Below are positions 1 through 8,383 of a stretch of 49,702 nt of DNA, piece by piece. Both the position numbers and the translations under genes were made by a program. The notes beneath the pieces are model-generated. The model was not told the origin of the DNA and searched no databases. It saw only the letters and a program-made list of their open reading frames with translations. Positions within the stretch are counted from its first letter, which is position 1, and each line of letters opens with the position of its first letter. This DNA comes from Flavipsychrobacter sp. (GTDB lineage Bacteria > Bacteroidota > Bacteroidia > Chitinophagales > Chitinophagaceae): positions 1 through 49,702 of the forward strand of contig JAEUVY010000040.1 of NCBI GenBank assembly GCA_016786565.1, given 5' to 3'.

Positions 1-413
1 AAAATTAAATACTTTTGTAGTGTAAATAGAAATCAGCATCAAAAGAAGCCAACTGTAAACAAATTACAGGACTAACAAAATGGCAGTAAACAAAAAACAG
101 GATTATCTAACGAAGGTGTAAACCTATATTAGGAAGATACAATTTCTCATCCTGCGCAGTACTGCGCAGGTTTTGGGAAGCAGGTGGGAAGAAAGTGAGA
201 AGCAAGTGCGCAGGTTTTGCGCAGTTTTGGGAAGTAGAATACACATCCGCTTCTCACACTATTGTTGATTATCAACGAATTAGGTAAAATCGGGAAGAAA
301 AGAAAAAAATTGCGCAGATGGGAAGCAGGATACGCAGTTCCGCAGTCACACATCTTTCCCATGGCACAGTAAATAGTCATGAAAGCTGCAGACTGTATCA
401 CCGCCCGAACCTG
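1..413. other. Non-coding, repeat-rich left edge
   Basis: No convincing gene is seen here. The left 130 bases are AT-rich. They contain TACTTTTG at 10-17, which fits the Bacteroidota -7 element TAnnTTTG, and an imperfect direct repeat with 31-base period beginning GTAAACAAA at 55 and 86. A 13-codon reading frame starts at ATG 80 and stops at 121; it could be a remnant or a leader but is too short to call. From 152 on the sequence is filled with short TGCGCAG and GGGAAG repeats, annotated separately. The function of the region is unknown; it could be the edge of an element whose genes lie to the left of the window. Confidence 0.6.
152..329. repeat. TGCGCAG/GGGAAG repeat cluster with nested palindrome
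   Basis: TGCGCAG occurs five times on the plus strand, at 153, 163, 207, 218 and 311. It is interleaved with GGGAAG-type units near 175, 186, 229, 292 and 320, and GGGAAGCAGG recurs at 175 and 320. Bases 152-169 read CTGCGCAGTACTGCGCAG, a perfect 18-base palindrome whose two halves are each 8-base palindromes. The repeats stop before the DUF805 gene. The arrangement looks like a protein-binding array (iterons or recombinase arm sites), but no cognate gene is visible. Confidence 0.7.
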
Positions 414-953
414 CTATTCAGACACCTGAACGAAGTCTTCCGCCTCCTTAGGATTAGGACCATATTTGTTGGTACCCGGTTGGCTGTCGCGCACCATCAG
501 TATCAGCGACCACACACCCACCACCAGCATTGTAAGTCCGTACACGAGGGTAGGCACAATGGCAGGTTTCAGCGTGGTGAAGTCAATATCCTCAGGGTCA
601 AGCGATATCCCCAATTGCACCAGCTTCACCACCACAATGGTGATCCAAACAATAGTGGCAATGATCGATACCAGCACAAAACGGAAATAGATCCATCCGC
701 TTTTACCAATATCGTGAAACCGGCGCACCGTCAAGGAGAGTGTGGGCACCAGTATGAACAGGCTGTACAGCATATTCAGCACACCGCCGTTCATCATCCC
801 CGATTTGTCAAAACTCAGCCCGAACATATCGTCCAGCAGCTTCACCACAAGCCCGAAGATGATGTTGAAAAGCACAAACATCCAGAACTCTTTGCGGCGC
901 GAACGACCGGTGAAGGTGGCGTAGTTTTTGATGGCGAGGATGTACCATTTCAT
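414..953 (-). CDS. DUF805 family membrane protein
   Basis: A 179-residue integral membrane protein of the DUF805 (YhaH-like) family. The N-terminal pattern, a short aromatic stretch followed by the basic GRSRRKEFW motif near residues 16-24 and then a hydrophobic segment, is the family hallmark. Four hydrophobic segments can be seen, at roughly residues 25-42, 58-75, 86-108 and 130-152. The length is normal for the family, and the ATG at 953 gives a natural N-terminus. The function of DUF805 proteins is not established. It is the last gene of a series of leftward genes and sits 58 bases beyond the barrel-like gene, so it may have its own promoter. Confidence 0.85.
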   Translation of the reverse strand: MKWYILAIKNYATFTGRSRRKEFWMFVLFNIIFGLVVKLLDDMFGLSFDKSGMMNGGVLNMLYSLFILVPTLSLTVRRFHDIGKSGWIYFRFVLVSIIATIVWITIVVVKLVQLGISLDPEDIDFTTLKPAIVPTLVYGLTMLVVGVWSLILMVRDSQPGTNKYGPNPKEAEDFVQVSE

Positions 954-1011
954 AAGGCGTACAATTTGAAGGTTATCGGAATTAAAGTTACATATTCTTT
1001 GGCTCGGAAAA

Positions 1012-2022
1012 TTACTTCACCCATGCCAGTGTGATGCCGATGGCCAGATAGGTGCCCCTTTGTTTCAGGCCGGGTCGGCTACCCAGTTCGTAGCTCGTGC
1101 CCATGTTCACACGCTTTCTGGTCGATATCAGTCTGCCGCCTATCCGCCAGCCTATATCGCTCAGGCTGAAGCTGCCTGGCACATTGGGTGTTATGCCATA
1201 TTCTTTGCCCTTCACCAGTATCGGGTCTATGGTGGTGTTGGCAAATATTACATCGGCATAAACCTCTTTGAAGATAGCCGTTTGTTTGGCTTCCCCTTCA
1301 AACCAGTTGATGGTGCTGGTGGTCTTCATCTTCATGTGCGTCAGCCGGGTAAGCCCGCCGTAGAAGCCCATGGTACGCGTGTTGGTATAGTAGTCGTTGC
1401 CAAACACAGTACCGTCGGTTGTGGTCAGCGATCCCTTCTCCTGCGGCTTCAGGATGTCGGCTGTCATGTTGGTCGCTATGGGTGCGGTGCTGTAGTAGCC
1501 CCCACCCCTCACGGCAAATATGCGCCGGCACGGGAAGCGGGCCTTGGTAAAGCGCATGGTGGTGCGGCGCTGGCCCTTGTTGTCTATTTCTTTAAAGGCA
1601 TCGAGGGTCATCTTGCGTCGCTCCCAGCCCTTCCCGTCCATGATGTGCAGGCGCACACCCGCGCTACCCACGCTGAACGGGTTTAGATTGGTTTCGCTAT
1701 AGCTTTTTGTGGCTTCGCTCTGCTGCAAATAGCTGTAGAACGTGGTCTTGTAGCTGGCATTGGCCGAGAAGTACTTGCGGTGAATGTAGTCGGCGTTGAA
1801 GCCGGCCCCTATGCGTGCAAAGTCGCTTGCCCCTGCCTCAGCGTTCAGCAGTTGCAGTTCGGCAATGATCTTCAGTTTTTTCGACTGATCGCTTTTCACA
1901 AATATCTCCACTCCTTGTTTGGTGGTGATGGTGTCTTTCTTGGCCTTGCCCCACACGGTGGCGGGCAGCAGCAGCAAGAGTGCGGGCAGGTATTGTTTCA
2001 AACTCTTCGGGGGATATTGCAT
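1012..2022 (-). CDS. Secreted outer-membrane-like protein, unknown function
   Basis: A protein of about 336 residues when started at the ATG at 2022. That start places a clear signal peptide at the N-terminus, with a KQYLPALLLLLPATVWG core; an in-frame start 14 codons upstream would bury it. The mature part has many alternating hydrophobic/polar stretches and aromatic residues, and ends in an aliphatic/aromatic strand (GITLAWVK), which suggests an outer-membrane beta-barrel or similar beta-rich envelope protein. I do not recognise the family. It follows the SGNH gene in the same direction with a gap of about 95 bases, so a link with the acyltransferase module is possible but unproven. Confidence 0.7.
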   Translation of the reverse strand: MQYPPKSLKQYLPALLLLLPATVWGKAKKDTITTKQGVEIFVKSDQSKKLKIIAELQLLNAEAGASDFARIGAGFNADYIHRKYFSANASYKTTFYSYLQQSEATKSYSETNLNPFSVGSAGVRLHIMDGKGWERRKMTLDAFKEIDNKGQRRTTMRFTKARFPCRRIFAVRGGGYYSTAPIATNMTADILKPQEKGSLTTTDGTVFGNDYYTNTRTMGFYGGLTRLTHMKMKTTSTINWFEGEAKQTAIFKEVYADVIFANTTIDPILVKGKEYGITPNVPGSFSLSDIGWRIGGRLISTRKRVNMGTSYELGSRPGLKQRGTYLAIGITLAWVK

Positions 2023-2118
2023 GATAACGTACAGGTAATAGCAAAGAAATAGCGTGTGGCACAAAAATAGAGTTTATTTTTATTTGTCCAACCCCGTTAT
2101 TTTCACGGTCTTCACTAA

Positions 2119-3027
2119 CTATTGCAACGTAGCGGCATATTTTGCGAAGCTGTCGGTAAATATGCGTGCACCGTAGTAGTTGAGGTGGTCCATGTCCGAA
2201 AAGCAACTGTCCGGAAAGTCCATTTGCAGATAGTCAAGAAATGGGATGTCTCCGAATTCACGTTTCCTGAATGCCTGAAACTCCGGTTCTATTGTTCTCG
2301 GGAAGTTTTTGTGTTCAGGCATTCTGATGAAAATGACCTGAACATTATGTGCTTTGCAGATGTCCACAAGCTTGTGCAGATAATTTATTTGCCATGGCCA
2401 CATGCTTATCAGGTCTTCTTTGTCTGTAACCAGTTTGGCGGCATCGGCAATATTCTTCTTCATGTCTATTTTCTCTTCTCTGAACGTGAATCCACCAATT
2501 CTCAATTCGTCATTCAGGTCCATTTTTTTGCCACGCAGAATTTTGGTTACGTAAGGCGTTTTGAGTTTCGGCAGCCCCACAACTCCTTTTATTACTTGTG
2601 TAGGACTTTTATAAAGCAGGTAACACAGGTCGGAAGCACTTAGCAGGTGATAATAATTCTGCACTTTGGCCTTGGTGAATTCATATTTCTTCAGAAATAC
2701 GTCGGCCATGAATTGCTGCACGTCATGCGCGCCAAAACCAATGATCACAGTACGTATCTGTGGGTTCAGCGGAAGGATCTTCTCTACTTTAAGGCAGTTG
2801 TACAGATATACATCAGCCGACTGAGAAAGGTTGGCTACATGGGCTAAGTTGGAGTCTATGATCCCGAAAGCGGTATGTGAATCGCCAATAACCATTACGG
2901 TCTTTTCGGGGGGCAGCTTATACAACCGGTCCGTATTCAACACATGCGATACCACGGATAGGTAACCCCAGTAAATGAACGCAACAATGCCGGCGTATAT
3001 CAGGAACCTTGTAAGTAATTGCTTCAT
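2119..3027 (-). CDS. SGNH-hydrolase-like protein, partner of MBOAT
   Basis: A 302-residue protein, with one N-terminal membrane anchor (residues about 7-28) and an extracytoplasmic domain. The ATG at 3027 is chosen because it lies 8 bases past the stop of the MBOAT gene; a longer reading would overlap that gene. Visible SGNH features are the block-I nucleophile in VIGDSHTAFG (Ser50) and the C-terminal DxxH motif SDMDHL (Asp278, His281). Proteins of this kind, such as AlgX/AlgJ or PatB, transfer or remove O-acyl groups on surface polysaccharides using acyl groups exported by an adjacent MBOAT protein. The gene order supports that role; the substrate is unknown. Confidence 0.75.
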   Translation of the reverse strand: MKQLLTRFLIYAGIVAFIYWGYLSVVSHVLNTDRLYKLPPEKTVMVIGDSHTAFGIIDSNLAHVANLSQSADVYLYNCLKVEKILPLNPQIRTVIIGFGAHDVQQFMADVFLKKYEFTKAKVQNYYHLLSASDLCYLLYKSPTQVIKGVVGLPKLKTPYVTKILRGKKMDLNDELRIGGFTFREEKIDMKKNIADAAKLVTDKEDLISMWPWQINYLHKLVDICKAHNVQVIFIRMPEHKNFPRTIEPEFQAFRKREFGDIPFLDYLQMDFPDSCFSDMDHLNYYGARIFTDSFAKYAATLQ

Positions 3028-3034
3028 GCTGAAA

Positions 3035-4453
3035 CTAGAATTGGAAATAGATAAAAGTACCCTGATTGTAAACGGAATAGGCAAGAACAAACGTTCCGAG
3101 TGTCAGATACATGATCCATCTGACCAGCGTGCTGCGATAGGCCAGCACTTTTCTTTCATCCCATCGTTGCTGCCAGTCTATCACCAGCGGTACGATCACA
3201 TAGGCCATCCCGAGGCGTTTGGTGGGCATCTGCATTATTCCGTGCCCAATGTGCTGAATGTAGTCGACCGCAACACCCATGTCCGGTGCCCTGAAGAAGA
3301 TCCACGCGAATGCTGCCAACGCAAAAGTGGTTGACATTTGTAAGGTCTCCTTAAGCGATGGGAGAACGGTGTTCGCAGCTACTACTTCAGAGGTGTATTT
3401 TTTATTATTGTTACTCAGCAGTACCGGTATGAACAACAGGGCATGTATGCCACCCCATGCAATAAATGTCCAGTTGGCGCCGTGCCAGAACCCGCTTACA
3501 AGGAAGATGATAAACGTATTCCTGATCACTTTTGCTGTATTCACCCTGGATCCCCCCAATGGTATGTATAGATAATCCCTGAACCAGGATGACAATGAAA
3601 TATGCCAACGCTTCCAGAACTCGGCAATATTTCGCGAAAAGTAGGGATATTTGAAGTTGGACAAAAGCTCGAAGCCAAACAGCTTTGCCACGCCAAGTGC
3701 AATGTTTGTATACCCGCAGAAGTCGCCATATATCTGAATAGAAAAGTAAACTGCTCCCAGTACCAGCGTGGAGCCCGATAACGTCTTGTAGTTGGCAAAT
3801 ATGTCGTTTACAAATACCGATAGGGTGTCGGCTATTACCACTTTCAGAAAATAGCCCCATAGTATCAGGCGCATACCTTCTACCGATTGTTGATAAGAAA
3901 ACTTCCGCTTTACCTGCACTTGTGGCAGAAGATGGGAGGCGCGCTCTATAGGGCCGGCCACCAATAATGGGAAGAAACTCACAAATACTGCATATTCAAT
4001 AAAGTTCTTGGTTGGAACGACCTTGTTATTGTAAATGTCAAAAACATAGGACATGCCGTGAAATGTATAGAATGAAATACCTACCGGCAGCACTATGTTC
4101 AGTAGCCATGGGTCCACATGAAAGCCCATCAATTCCAATGCAGCCTGGGCATTACCGGCAAAGAAATTATAGTACTTAAAGAACCCCAATACAATAAGGT
4201 TATTGAAGATACTGAGCCATAGGTAGAATTTTTTCCTGTTTTCTGATTTATGGATCAATAACCCGAAACCATAGTCTATCAGCGTAGACAGGAGTAGAAG
4301 GAATAGAAAACGCCAGTCCCAGAAACCATAAAAGAGGTAACTGCAGGCAAGCAATAATATATTCTGGATCCTTAAATTTTTATTGAAAACGAACCAATAA
4401 AGAAAGTAAACAGTGATAAGAAATAGTACAAATTCAAACGAGTTGAATAGCAT
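3035..4453 (-). CDS. MBOAT family O-acyltransferase (AlgI-like)
   Basis: A 472-residue polytopic membrane protein of the MBOAT superfamily, AlgI/DltB-like branch. It carries the family motifs: the AGPIERASHLLPQ region near residues 166-178, FWKRWHISLSSWFRDYLYIP from about 279 (His284), and the invariant GFWHGANWTF block at 321-330, whose His324 corresponds to the catalytic histidine of AlgI. Such proteins pass acyl groups from a cytoplasmic donor across the membrane to a periplasmic acceptor. The neighbouring SGNH gene is the usual partner and the upstream polytopic protein is probably co-transcribed. The acyl group and acceptor glycan cannot be read from sequence. Confidence 0.92.
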   Translation of the reverse strand: MLFNSFEFVLFLITVYFLYWFVFNKNLRIQNILLLACSYLFYGFWDWRFLFLLLLSTLIDYGFGLLIHKSENRKKFYLWLSIFNNLIVLGFFKYYNFFAGNAQAALELMGFHVDPWLLNIVLPVGISFYTFHGMSYVFDIYNNKVVPTKNFIEYAVFVSFFPLLVAGPIERASHLLPQVQVKRKFSYQQSVEGMRLILWGYFLKVVIADTLSVFVNDIFANYKTLSGSTLVLGAVYFSIQIYGDFCGYTNIALGVAKLFGFELLSNFKYPYFSRNIAEFWKRWHISLSSWFRDYLYIPLGGSRVNTAKVIRNTFIIFLVSGFWHGANWTFIAWGGIHALLFIPVLLSNNNKKYTSEVVAANTVLPSLKETLQMSTTFALAAFAWIFFRAPDMGVAVDYIQHIGHGIMQMPTKRLGMAYVIVPLVIDWQQRWDERKVLAYRSTLVRWIMYLTLGTFVLAYSVYNQGTFIYFQF

Positions 4454-4514
4454 CGTTTTTTTGTGGTAAAGATAGAAAAATATTCCAATTGCCTTATTTG
4501 CTTACGACTGGTTA

Positions 4515-5966
4515 TTATTTCTGGTAATAATATTTTTCCTCATGAATTATTCCCCAGGCGCGCATTAGTTCAGTGTTGTTTCTGGACTTCGCAGGGTCTG
4601 TTATTTTTCCCCATTCCATCACGCTGCAGTCCATTGGTAGCAGTACGGTTTTTTCTTTTGACTTTGCCAGAAATTCCATTGCCTGCCGTTCACAACTGTT
4701 GTCGAACTGATTGTACAACTTATCGGCAATAAAGTACCTGCATAGAGGTATCAGCACCAGAAACAAGTACAATTTGTATCGCGATTGCGGAGTGTTCTGT
4801 AGCAGATGATAGGTTGAAAGAACGTAAAAGGCAATGAGTGGCACAATTACCGGCACCATAACGTCGTGTCTTACTATTTCAGGTCGGTAGAAGCGGTATC
4901 CCCCCAATGGCAGCAACAACATATAAATGCAACCATATATTGCGATCCAAATAAATAACCGGATCATTTTGCCTGTTTCATTGTCACGTTTGGGCAGCAG
5001 AAAGAGGAGGTTCAAAATGATCATGATCATTAGCATCCCCATTCCTTCAGTCGTGAACAGCTTGAAAATGGATCCCGGAAGGCGTTGGTATCTTTCTGCC
5101 ATCGATATCTGCTGGATAAAACCCTCTATATTGAACTTGCCTATATAAAACGAATAGAATGACATAGCGACAGCAAATGCCGGAATCCATATAACGGGTT
5201 TCGGAATGCTTTTGATCGCGGTTATGATACGTGGAATCAGGGGGAGGCCTGTATGCTGCTGCATACGTTGTCTGGTTTGTTCCAGCCACATAAAGCCGCA
5301 TACCAGTATCATTACAGGTGCGCTTATGGGACCATTAAATGCTATTGCCCACGACAATACCATCAGCAACCCGCTAAGCACCACCCCGAACCTGACCTGC
5401 ATTTTATGGTAGGTGACCAGGTAAAAGGGCAGAAAGAAAATTCCGATAAGTAGCGTAGAGAACGCATAGGCAAAAGCATATGAAATAGGCGGGTCTATGA
5501 TGCCCATATCCCAAACGTAACCGCAGTTCTGGAACAAAGGAGTAAGCAACAGGGCGGACAAAATGAAGTACTTGTTGAAAATTCTGAATTGGCCGCTTAC
5601 ATATACCCCAATAAGGTAGGTGTACATTAATTGCCAGACCGTCTTTGCCAATGCACTCGTAAGGTATACGCTGCTGATAGGGTCGGTGAATTTCTGAAAG
5701 AAAAATGGCCATGTCCTGAAGTGGGCATACGTGGAATAAAGCACTACAAAACGGTTAGGAACGTTGTTACGTTCATGATAAAGGAGCGCACGCAGGCCGA
5801 AAGGGTCGCTGAGCACACGTTGATAATTACTGGAAGGGAGTGTCACGCCACCCAGGTCGCCATCCAGTATGCAATGGTAGTGTTGGTAAAAAGCATAAAA
5901 CAGATTCGCGACTATCAGCACCAATGCGCTGACCATCACGCCCTTACTCATCTTTATTCTCGACAT
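4515..5966 (-). CDS. Polytopic membrane protein, unknown function
   Basis: A 483-residue protein with about ten hydrophobic segments spread over its length and a first loop of about 85 residues after the N-terminal helix. That loop starts with DGDLGG (about residues 35-40), an acidic motif in the position where GT-C glycosyltransferases keep their catalytic Asp, but the similarity is not strong enough for a family call. A second in-frame ATG five codons downstream is an alternative start. It lies 61 bases upstream of the MBOAT gene in the same direction, which suggests a role in the same surface polymer pathway, perhaps as a glycosyltransferase, flippase or polymerase. Confidence 0.7.
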   Translation of the reverse strand: MSRIKMSKGVMVSALVLIVANLFYAFYQHYHCILDGDLGGVTLPSSNYQRVLSDPFGLRALLYHERNNVPNRFVVLYSTYAHFRTWPFFFQKFTDPISSVYLTSALAKTVWQLMYTYLIGVYVSGQFRIFNKYFILSALLLTPLFQNCGYVWDMGIIDPPISYAFAYAFSTLLIGIFFLPFYLVTYHKMQVRFGVVLSGLLMVLSWAIAFNGPISAPVMILVCGFMWLEQTRQRMQQHTGLPLIPRIITAIKSIPKPVIWIPAFAVAMSFYSFYIGKFNIEGFIQQISMAERYQRLPGSIFKLFTTEGMGMLMIMIILNLLFLLPKRDNETGKMIRLFIWIAIYGCIYMLLLPLGGYRFYRPEIVRHDVMVPVIVPLIAFYVLSTYHLLQNTPQSRYKLYLFLVLIPLCRYFIADKLYNQFDNSCERQAMEFLAKSKEKTVLLPMDCSVMEWGKITDPAKSRNNTELMRAWGIIHEEKYYYQK

Positions 5967-5996
5967 GCCTTTGATCCTATTTAAACCATCGGCGTA

Positions 5997-6413
5997 TCAG
6001 GCCGTTGGGTTAGATTGTTCTATTTTCAGTCCTGATGCTTCCAATTCACGGGCAAGTTCCTTCATTTCAGAGGGGTAAATGATAACCGGTGCGGTTACCT
6101 CTTCTTTACCCGTGCTGATCCTGATGGTGTACAACAGGTCGTTGTGGGTCTCTATTTTAATATTTTTTATTGCTGCTGTGGCTACCGATATGGGCTTCCG
6201 CATAGGGTTCACTGAAGACAGGCTAAGTTCGCTGCCGGTAATGCGAATGAATTGATACCTCGGGAAGTACATATAAATATCGTACAGAACTATGCCCAGT
6301 GCTACCAGAAGAAATACGATGCTGTGTCTTACAACAATATAGGCAAGCACCAACAGCCCCACCGATATCAGCGAAGAAGTAAGCAGGCTTTTGTTTCCAT
6401 ACGATCTGGCCAT
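5997..6413 (-). CDS. Small membrane protein with PH-like C-terminal domain
   Basis: About 138 residues from the ATG at 6413. This start avoids overlap with the end of the aldo/keto reductase gene at 6457. Two adjacent hydrophobic segments (about residues 10-45) form an N-terminal hairpin. The remainder is a beta-rich cytoplasmic part ending in a helix with acidic residues (KELARELEASGLKI), similar in layout to bacterial PH-like (YcxB/DUF304-type) membrane proteins. The family assignment is tentative and no catalytic motif is visible. It lies between the reductase and the polytopic protein, all in the same direction. Confidence 0.65.
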   Translation of the reverse strand: MARSYGNKSLLTSSLISVGLLVLAYIVVRHSIVFLLVALGIVLYDIYMYFPRYQFIRITGSELSLSSVNPMRKPISVATAAIKNIKIETHNDLLYTIRISTGKEEVTAPVIIYPSEMKELARELEASGLKIEQSNPTA

Positions 6414-6456
6414 ACCCAAAAATAGACATATTTCACGCAAAACATAATTCCGCCCA

Positions 6457-7437
6457 CTATCGCCACCTGTAGAACACCTCGGGAACAGCCGCCTCAATAG
6501 CTGAGATCACGCCTGCCGGCAACGGGCCAAGCTCTGCGGCCAGCAATGCGTCTTTCAGTTGTCGGGTATTCTTGATGCCGGGTATGGTGAGCGTGTTGTA
6601 GGGGTTGGAGAGCTGGAAACGCAATGCGCTCACAGTTATGCCCCCTTCAAGGTCGTTCAGAAAGGCCAGTTGCCGCACAGCGCCGGTCACCCATTCCATC
6701 TGCTCTGCGTTGAAGTTGCTTCTTATGTCGTTTGTTTCAAATGTCCGGTTCTCCGTGAGCGTTCGTGGCGTAATGAATCCCGACGCCAGTGGCACCCTCG
6801 ATATGAATGTGTACCGGTCTTTATACTGCTCATCGGCAAAGAACGATGCATACCGGCGGTCCAGCACGTTATAAACTGCCTCTACCACACTGCCGAAGTT
6901 GTGCTTCAACACATTGGCCACACCCTTTTGCGTGCGGCAGCTAACGCCGTATGATCTTATTTTACCCTCGCGTATCAGTCGCTCGAATGGTTCTCTGTCC
7001 AATTCTGTCAGGTCCATGTCGTCGGGCGGATTGTGTAGCAGCAGCACATCAATACATTCCGTCTGCAGGCGTTTCAGGCTGCGTTCCACACTGCGCACCA
7101 TATTCGGGGCCGAGAAGTCATCATCGTCACTATCCGTACCCTCAATGATACCGTACTTGGTACAAATTGCCGGAGTAGCTTTTCCGGCACCGCTGTAAGA
7201 CTTCAGCGCGGCACCCAGTAATTCTTCCGATCGGCCGGCCCCATAGGCCACCGCGGTATCGAAGAAGTTGATACCATTGTCTAATGCCATGTGGATGGCG
7301 CGCACCGATTCGTCGGCATCAATGTTGCCGTAGCCATTCGGTCTTCCGTTCAGGTCATAAGCACCGGCAAGTTGCCAGCAGCCAAATCCTATACGGTTGA
7401 CAATCAGTCCGTTAACGGAAATATGAGCGGCGCTCAT
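6457..7437 (-). CDS. Aldo/keto reductase
   Basis: A 326-residue NADPH-dependent oxidoreductase of the aldo/keto reductase superfamily, a TIM-barrel enzyme of normal length. The catalytic tetrad is visible: Asp60 and Tyr65 in NFFDTAVAYGAGRSEELLG, Lys94 in CTKYG, and His135 in LLLHNPPDD. The C-terminal GIKNTRQLKD segment matches the cofactor-binding region. The start ATG overlaps the stop of the upstream dioxygenase by one base (TAATG on the coding strand), so the two are translationally coupled and may act on the same metabolite. The substrate cannot be inferred. Confidence 0.93.
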   Translation of the reverse strand: MSAAHISVNGLIVNRIGFGCWQLAGAYDLNGRPNGYGNIDADESVRAIHMALDNGINFFDTAVAYGAGRSEELLGAALKSYSGAGKATPAICTKYGIIEGTDSDDDDFSAPNMVRSVERSLKRLQTECIDVLLLHNPPDDMDLTELDREPFERLIREGKIRSYGVSCRTQKGVANVLKHNFGSVVEAVYNVLDRRYASFFADEQYKDRYTFISRVPLASGFITPRTLTENRTFETNDIRSNFNAEQMEWVTGAVRQLAFLNDLEGGITVSALRFQLSNPYNTLTIPGIKNTRQLKDALLAAELGPLPAGVISAIEAAVPEVFYRWR

Positions 7438-8192
7438 TAGTTAAAGTTGAATCCGCCTTTGATAAGTGTGCGTGCGCCGTAGAAAGAGTTGCGGCCATGC
7501 AGCAGCCGGTCATCCTGGAAGAATGCAGCGTCTCCCGGTTTCAGATATACAGGGAACAAAAGGCCACCTTCTACTATTTTCTTCTCCAGGAATTGGTGGA
7601 ACTGCTCGCACATTTCTATTACGTCAGCGGGGTTGTCGGGCATCACCCTGAAGTAGTTCCAGTTCAGTTTCACGCCACGGTCGTCGGTATCGATGATCTT
7701 CCTGCGTTTGCGCTGGTCTTCGCCCTTGCCGAAGTCTACCTCTACTGTTTTCAGTTTGGCATACAGTTCAGGCTCAAATTTCTCCAGTATGTATATCAGG
7801 TCGTCAGAATCTATGAATGTGGTGGCACCACCTATTTCAGCCGCTTCGGTGCAGAAAAAGAAGTTTACATCCAGTTCAAAGTTCACGTAAGCAGCATCGG
7901 TATGCAGTGGCTGGCGCACATTGGCGTGCCTGAAAGTGTACTGATGGTCTTTGTCGTAGCGAACATCTGTCCAGCGCTCGGCAGCACGGGCATTGCCTGT
8001 TTTTATGTCTTCGTCCACGTTCACTATTTCACCCACGCTGTCCACGAGTTCTTCGTAAAATTTCTTATAGTCCGTTCCCTTCGGCACACCGGTAAGGTGC
8101 ACGATCTTGTATGTCCTCAGTATGTCGCCGAACTCTTTGGCAAAATTTTCTGATGGTGCGTATACAACCTCTTTAAGGAAATTTGGTCCCAT
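7437..8192 (-). CDS. TauD/TfdA-like Fe(II)/2-oxoglutarate dioxygenase
   Basis: A 251-residue non-haem iron oxygenase. The facial triad is His97 and Asp99 in RQPLHTDAAY plus His232 in RLLHGRNSFYG; Arg241 in GARTLIKGG is placed to bind 2-oxoglutarate. Length and motif spacing fit the TauD/TfdA (clavaminate synthase-like) superfamily. Such enzymes hydroxylate or otherwise oxidise small molecules, releasing CO2 and succinate. It is the first gene of the leftward group and overlaps the aldo/keto reductase start by one base. It is divergent from the GT2 gene across a 191-base intergenic region. Confidence 0.9.
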   Translation of the reverse strand: MGPNFLKEVVYAPSENFAKEFGDILRTYKIVHLTGVPKGTDYKKFYEELVDSVGEIVNVDEDIKTGNARAAERWTDVRYDKDHQYTFRHANVRQPLHTDAAYVNFELDVNFFFCTEAAEIGGATTFIDSDDLIYILEKFEPELYAKLKTVEVDFGKGEDQRKRRKIIDTDDRGVKLNWNYFRVMPDNPADVIEMCEQFHQFLEKKIVEGGLLFPVYLKPGDAAFFQDDRLLHGRNSFYGARTLIKGGFNFN

Positions 8193-8285
8193 AATTCTTC
8201 AGATTAATAGTGTTTTTAATTGTGATCAGATCGCCGCAAAGCTAATCCATTTATCGCTCGTTGCTCCTGACATTTGTCATATTCT

Positions 8286-8317
8286 TTGCCTATCCACTCT
8301 TTATTTCTTTATTTTCG
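8286..8317 (+). promoter_or_regulatory. Candidate Bacteroidota promoter for the GT2 gene
   Basis: TTG at 8286-8288 is followed after 21 bases by TATTTTCG at 8310-8317, one mismatch from TAnnTTTG. It points at the glycosyltransferase ATG at 8384 and would give a leader of about 60 bases. It is inferred from the consensus only. Confidence 0.35.
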
Positions 8318-8383
8318 CAATGCAATAGGCTGTTACAGCCGCAACCCGTTCCTACTGTAATTTTAAAAGCTGCTGATCCACTA

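Noticed and set aside
147..401. An 84-codon minus-strand frame across the left-edge repeats
   Set aside because: It runs through the palindrome and repeat units and has no domain or start signal.
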